From NCBI GenBank assembly GCA_941918925.1, contig OW799233.1, forward strand, positions 142,354,223 to 142,418,222: a DNA stretch of 64,000 nt, given 5' to 3'. Shown piece by piece: positions 60,165-64,000 of the stretch; position 1 is the stretch's first letter, and each line of letters starts with the position of its first letter. The position numbers and the translations under genes are program-made. The stretch comes from Phyto melanocephala. Lineage: Eukaryota > Arthropoda > Insecta > Diptera > Rhinophoridae. Under the pieces are notes generated by a model that was given only the letters and a program-made list of their open reading frames with translations, did not search any database and was not told the DNA's origin.

Positions 60165-60717
60165 AAATTATTCTGAAATTTTGCAAGCATTGCTTTTTGA
60201 TCAAAGATTTTGGAAGAACAAAGCACTCTATATTGAAATATCTGAAATGCGCTTATATGCAGAAACTGCATTGACACGCCTACTACAATGCCCAGTTTTC
60301 ACGTAATCGACTTTAAATGAAATATAAAAGCTCCTAGAACCGAAAAAATTAGAGGTAGATGATAAAATTTGCTACATATATCCTTCTACTCAATGTCATT
60401 GTTATTCCGGAAAATTTAGGTGACACGCCCACTTTAACGCCTACCTCCCATTTAACGGTTTATCTTAAATTCATATAATTTCTCTATGAATAAAGATTGT
60501 GGAATAATAAAGGACTATATTGAAATATCTGAGTTGTATTTATTAGCAGAGACTTAATTGACACGCCTACTTTGACGCATGTCTTCATTGAAAGACTAAA
60601 TTTATGAAAACATTTTAATATCATATCGAAGTTATGTTAATAAATTTTGTACTTAAAAGTACACAAAAATTGGAGGCACAACTTTTGGCAAAGTCGAATA
60701 TTGTGCTCTTACTGGTT
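60165..60717 (+). mobile_element. Family B element, 3' half (B11)
   Basis: Holds one diverged 288-bp unit (TGACACGCCTACTACAATGC, AATTTAGGTGACACGCCCAC) and the decayed 3' tip TTTTGGCAAAGTCGAATATT, GTGCTCTTACTGGTT. The hairpin is no longer perfect. Confidence 0.65.
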
Positions 60718-60817
60718 TTTATTTATTTGAATGCTTACTTAAAATCGTGTAAATATTCTGACCGAATGCTATCTTCAATGAAAACGTATGGGCTATGACA
60801 CAGCAGACGCGCCTAAA

Positions 60818-61330
60818 AAATTAAATTAAGAACCTTATATACATGAAGGCGGGGTATCGAAGCAGGCTTCTTCCATAAACGGGTCCGTTTTCGATAACCT
60901 TTGTTACTTAGAGATTACAAGGTTACCCCGATCTTACTGAGTCCCGTGACGTCCCAGGCGTTAGCTCTAGACTCTTGTGACTCACATTACAGATGATTAT
61001 CTACAATCCTCATCACAGACTCCTTTGTAATCGTCAGCTTCTGCCCCAGACTAATTTCCCCCATAGCACCAACATCCAACCTGTGGCTGCCAGTTGTACT
61101 AAGTCTATAGCTAGCCATTGCCGCACATTCGCATACCACATGCTTCGCTGTCTTAACAGTCTCAAGGCTCATTCTGCAAACATGGTTCTCCATAACCCCG
61201 ATCCTGTGCAGATGATATTTGCAGTTGCCATGCTCTGTGACCAAAGCTGTTATCCAGCTCAGGCCCAAGGACCCTTTCGAGCACCATACGTACCTGTCTA
61301 CATGTGGTCGTTTCCATCAATAAGAAGCTT
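60818..61330 (-). pseudogene. Non-LTR retrotransposon 3' end (I/LOA/R1-type)
   Basis: Minus strand. TTCRQVRMVLERVLGPELDN, a frameshift, then ITALVTEHGNCKYHLHRIGV, CRMSLETVKTAKHVVCECAA and MASYRLSTTGSHRLDVGAMG, ending at 60987. This matches the tail after RNase H, with a Cys/His knuckle (C...H...C.C), of I/LOA/R1-type elements. The 3' UTR follows to an A/T-rich tail near 60818. Everything upstream of the CRQ motif is gone or unrecognisable. Confidence 0.78.
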
Positions 61331-61439
61331 AAATAGAATTGGATTGCACACACACTTCGAAGACCCAGCAATGATATTACGAGAATGAAAAGTGAATGGA
61401 CTCTGCAGGAAGCCGTAGAAGAGGAAGAACGGCGCACGT

Positions 61440-64000
61440 GTGGACAAGGAATTTGGTAAAACAGATGGCAAAGTTGTTGCGACTTATGGTCCTAATGGCA
61501 GTTAAAGGAATTTATATATATATATATAATATACTATTTTAAATTTAATGATATAGTTAATACTTAAAATCTAAAATACAAAACACCACTTTTAAAAAGT
61601 TCTGTCGATCTGTCTATCTATCTTTCTGTCTGTCTTTTTTTCTTTGAGAAAAATGTTAAACCAATTTTGTTTGGACCATCTTCACATTAAGGATTTTATT
61701 ATGAATAAAACCTTTAAAGCTGTTTTACTCAAAACTATGTTTTTTTTGCGTTATAACACTGTTTAAGTAAATGAGCGATATATAAGTATAGTAAATCAGT
61801 TTTTGGAATTTAGCTTTCAATAATATTTATATTTGTGTATGTTTTACTTAAAAAAGTTCCCAGAATTTTTATAAACAACGCAATAATTTGGTTATAATAT
61901 TAATTTTTCTGGTAGCATTGTGTGTTGTTAGTCCTTTAAATATATATTAAACGTATATGTATATATATATTTATAAGTGTATGCATCTGCCTACATATAT
62001 TTATGTTATATTTACCATTGTAGCGTCACAAATAAACCTAAAATACGTTCAAGCACGCAATATTCTAGAAATGTGCAAATGACTAATAAAAACCCATTGT
62101 ACGGTTCAAAGGACGTTGTTGTGTAAATGTCTTTATAAAACAGAAAAGTTGATAAATAAATTAAGTTTAAATTTGTACAATTGCTTAATTTTTATATGTA
62201 TGACTGTGTCAGTTTTCCTCTCTAATGGCTCTTTAGCAAATCAAATTATTCTAGGTTAGGTTGTTCTGTTGTTGCTTTTAGGGCTCTCTAAACACATTTA
62301 TTTTATTTTATTTCTTTTGTCTGAAAACACTATTTACTGTTTTCATTTATTTACATACACACACACACACATATTTTGAGAATCTTTTATCAGGAGTAGA
62401 GAATTTAATTAACGTTAACAATTTACACCTGATTAAATAAACGTTGTATTTTATTTTTTATTTATTTTTAATTTGTGTATTTACGATCTGATTTTATTGA
62501 TGCAGACAAACGACTTTACGTTTAAATAAATAATTTCACACCCAAAAGACATGAATAATAAAATAGGTTATAACTTCTTTCATATCTTTATTCAGTTTAG
62601 TTGTGTCGTATTTAGTTCGCATCATCTTCGCCTTTCTTTCTAAGATAATATTTCAATTTTAATAAACACTTTGTTAGTATAGTCCTGTAGTCTTCTTATA
62701 AACGAACTCGTAGTCTTTTGTTTTTTTTTTTTTAATTACTCCTAAGGACTTTATCGACTTTATCGATTTATTTTGGCATACTGAATTAGCCGATATTAAA
62801 AAAGCCACCAGATACACGCTCTCGCTTAACATTTGAACAACGTTTGAAAATATTGTGTTGCTTAAACTGTGCGTTAATTTGAAAGATGTTTTGGTCTAAA
62901 TAAAGTACCATTCGTTTAAAGGCCTCGTCTTAATGACTAAAATTGGACTGATGTGGCTGAAAATGTGAATCTACTTAATGTAATAAGATTAACTTAACAC
63001 TGACCTTATTTCCTTGACGTTGCGAGCAACAGTATAATACAGTAATAAGATTTCGAATTATTCCCTAATAATAAACTTAGCAATTTACACATGCTTGAGC
63101 CTTAAAGAATTTATAATGGGACAACAAATTTGACTTCAAAATCACCTTTTCATCTCGGCGGCTATATTAACAAACAAAACTACTACATCTGGATGTGAAA
63201 ATGTGAAAAGAGAGTAACAGTTTGATGTTGGCTTTAAAGTAATGATAACATTTATAAATTTTTAGTCAAAACATGACGCGGCATTTTAGTTAACTGCAAA
63301 CGATCACTAAATAATCGATCTAATGCGCAATAAGTTCTGGAAAAATTTTATTGGCCGTCTAGGCGATTTAAACTCGTCCAAAGTCAATGGTTTAGATTAA
63401 AAAAATCCGATTTTGACAAAGCGTTTGTTTGTGACAAGGTATTTCCGTAAGTTGGTTGGTTCGCGGCAAAAAAGTATAATAATGGTTAAGCAACAGAAAG
63501 GCGAGTTAGTACAGGTGATTGTAAGAAGTCTGTTGATTATGTATTTATTTTAAATTTTGTACCAAAAGGCTGTCAGAGTTGTTTATTTTTTTCGTTTTTG
63601 TATTCAAACAAATTTGTTAAAATCTTTTTTCAAAATACTTAAAACATATAAAAATAATCCAAAAGGGTGTGTCAAGTAAAGGAAAAACTTGAAGCCAAAC
63701 GGATTTATAACTAATTCGTTTGTTGTATAAAGGATACAAATATGTGGGTTAGTACTGACGAGAAGCTATAAAAACACTAAAAGCAAGCAGCTAAAATTTC
63801 GATTTGTCTCTTATGGTCGTATCGCCCAAATTTTGATATGAAACAACAGCACAATTTAATTTTTTTGCTTAAGAATGCCTTATGTCCTCGTTACTCTTAC
63901 GGAAAAGCATATATTGTGAATCAGATGATTCGATTTCCTTCGGGAATTTATGTGTAAAGAGTTACTTTTTCGTAAACGTAGCGTCGCGGACAAACTTGAT
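61440..64000. other. Unassigned right end of the window
   Basis: No gene recognised on either strand. Contains a TATATA run at 61515-61530, a CA repeat at 62357-62372 and a TCTG-rich tract near 61610-61640. Upstream exons or the promoter of the zinc-finger gene could lie here but cannot be shown. Confidence 0.35.
62357..62372. repeat. CA microsatellite
   Basis: Eight AC units. Confidence 0.85.

Noticed and set aside
61162..61437. 91-codon minus-strand frame
   Set aside because: Partly the shifted frame of the retrotransposon tail; only TTCRQVRMVLERV in it is meaningful.

Overview
This window is AT-rich, intron- and transposon-laden eukaryotic DNA from a higher fly (Diptera). The host signals are an insect-only Tweedle cuticle protein, typical metazoan splice sites, and many repeats shaped like the Helitron-related DINE-1/Helentron elements of flies. 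A calyptrate fly (blow fly or house fly type) is my inference. There are no operons, ribosome binding sites or CRISPR arrays, and nearly all long open frames are chance frames or transposon relics.

Two host genes can be supported, both on the minus strand. (1) At 843-1460 lies the terminal exon of a Tweedle-family cuticular protein; its first exon lies upstream and was not found, and a Helitron-like repeat sits in the intron 76 bp above the splice acceptor. (2) A four-exon gene codes for a 295-residue protein with two C2H2 zinc fingers and an acidic tail: exons 54052-54067, 27842-28432, 24931-25018 and 24597-24789. The phases agree across all three introns and the total is exactly 296 codons including the stop. 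Intron 1 is about 25.6 kb and holds most of the repeats.

The rest is mobile-element debris. Two related Helitron-like families dominate. Family A starts TATACCCTTCAC; family B starts TATACCCGCCACC. Both end in a short hairpin followed by about 18 nt and ACTTGTT. The largest B copy (18912-21916) carries five tandem units of exactly 288 bp. Cut-and-paste elements include a nearly intact mariner-like element (4897-6200) with 56-bp identical inverted ends, a second decayed one (47291-48480), a mariner relic split by two later insertions (about 18600-22930), a Tc1-like relic (26190-26720), and several small non-coding inverted-repeat elements (MITEs). Non-LTR retrotransposon relics lie at 39220-39750, 46330-47015, 57340-57995 and 60818-61330.

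Layout: 1-1.5 kb Tweedle exon; 1.5-24.5 kb intergenic, filled with A, B, mariner and MITE copies; 24.6-54.1 kb zinc-finger gene with repeat-filled introns; 54.1-64 kb upstream sequence with retroposon fragments and microsatellites.
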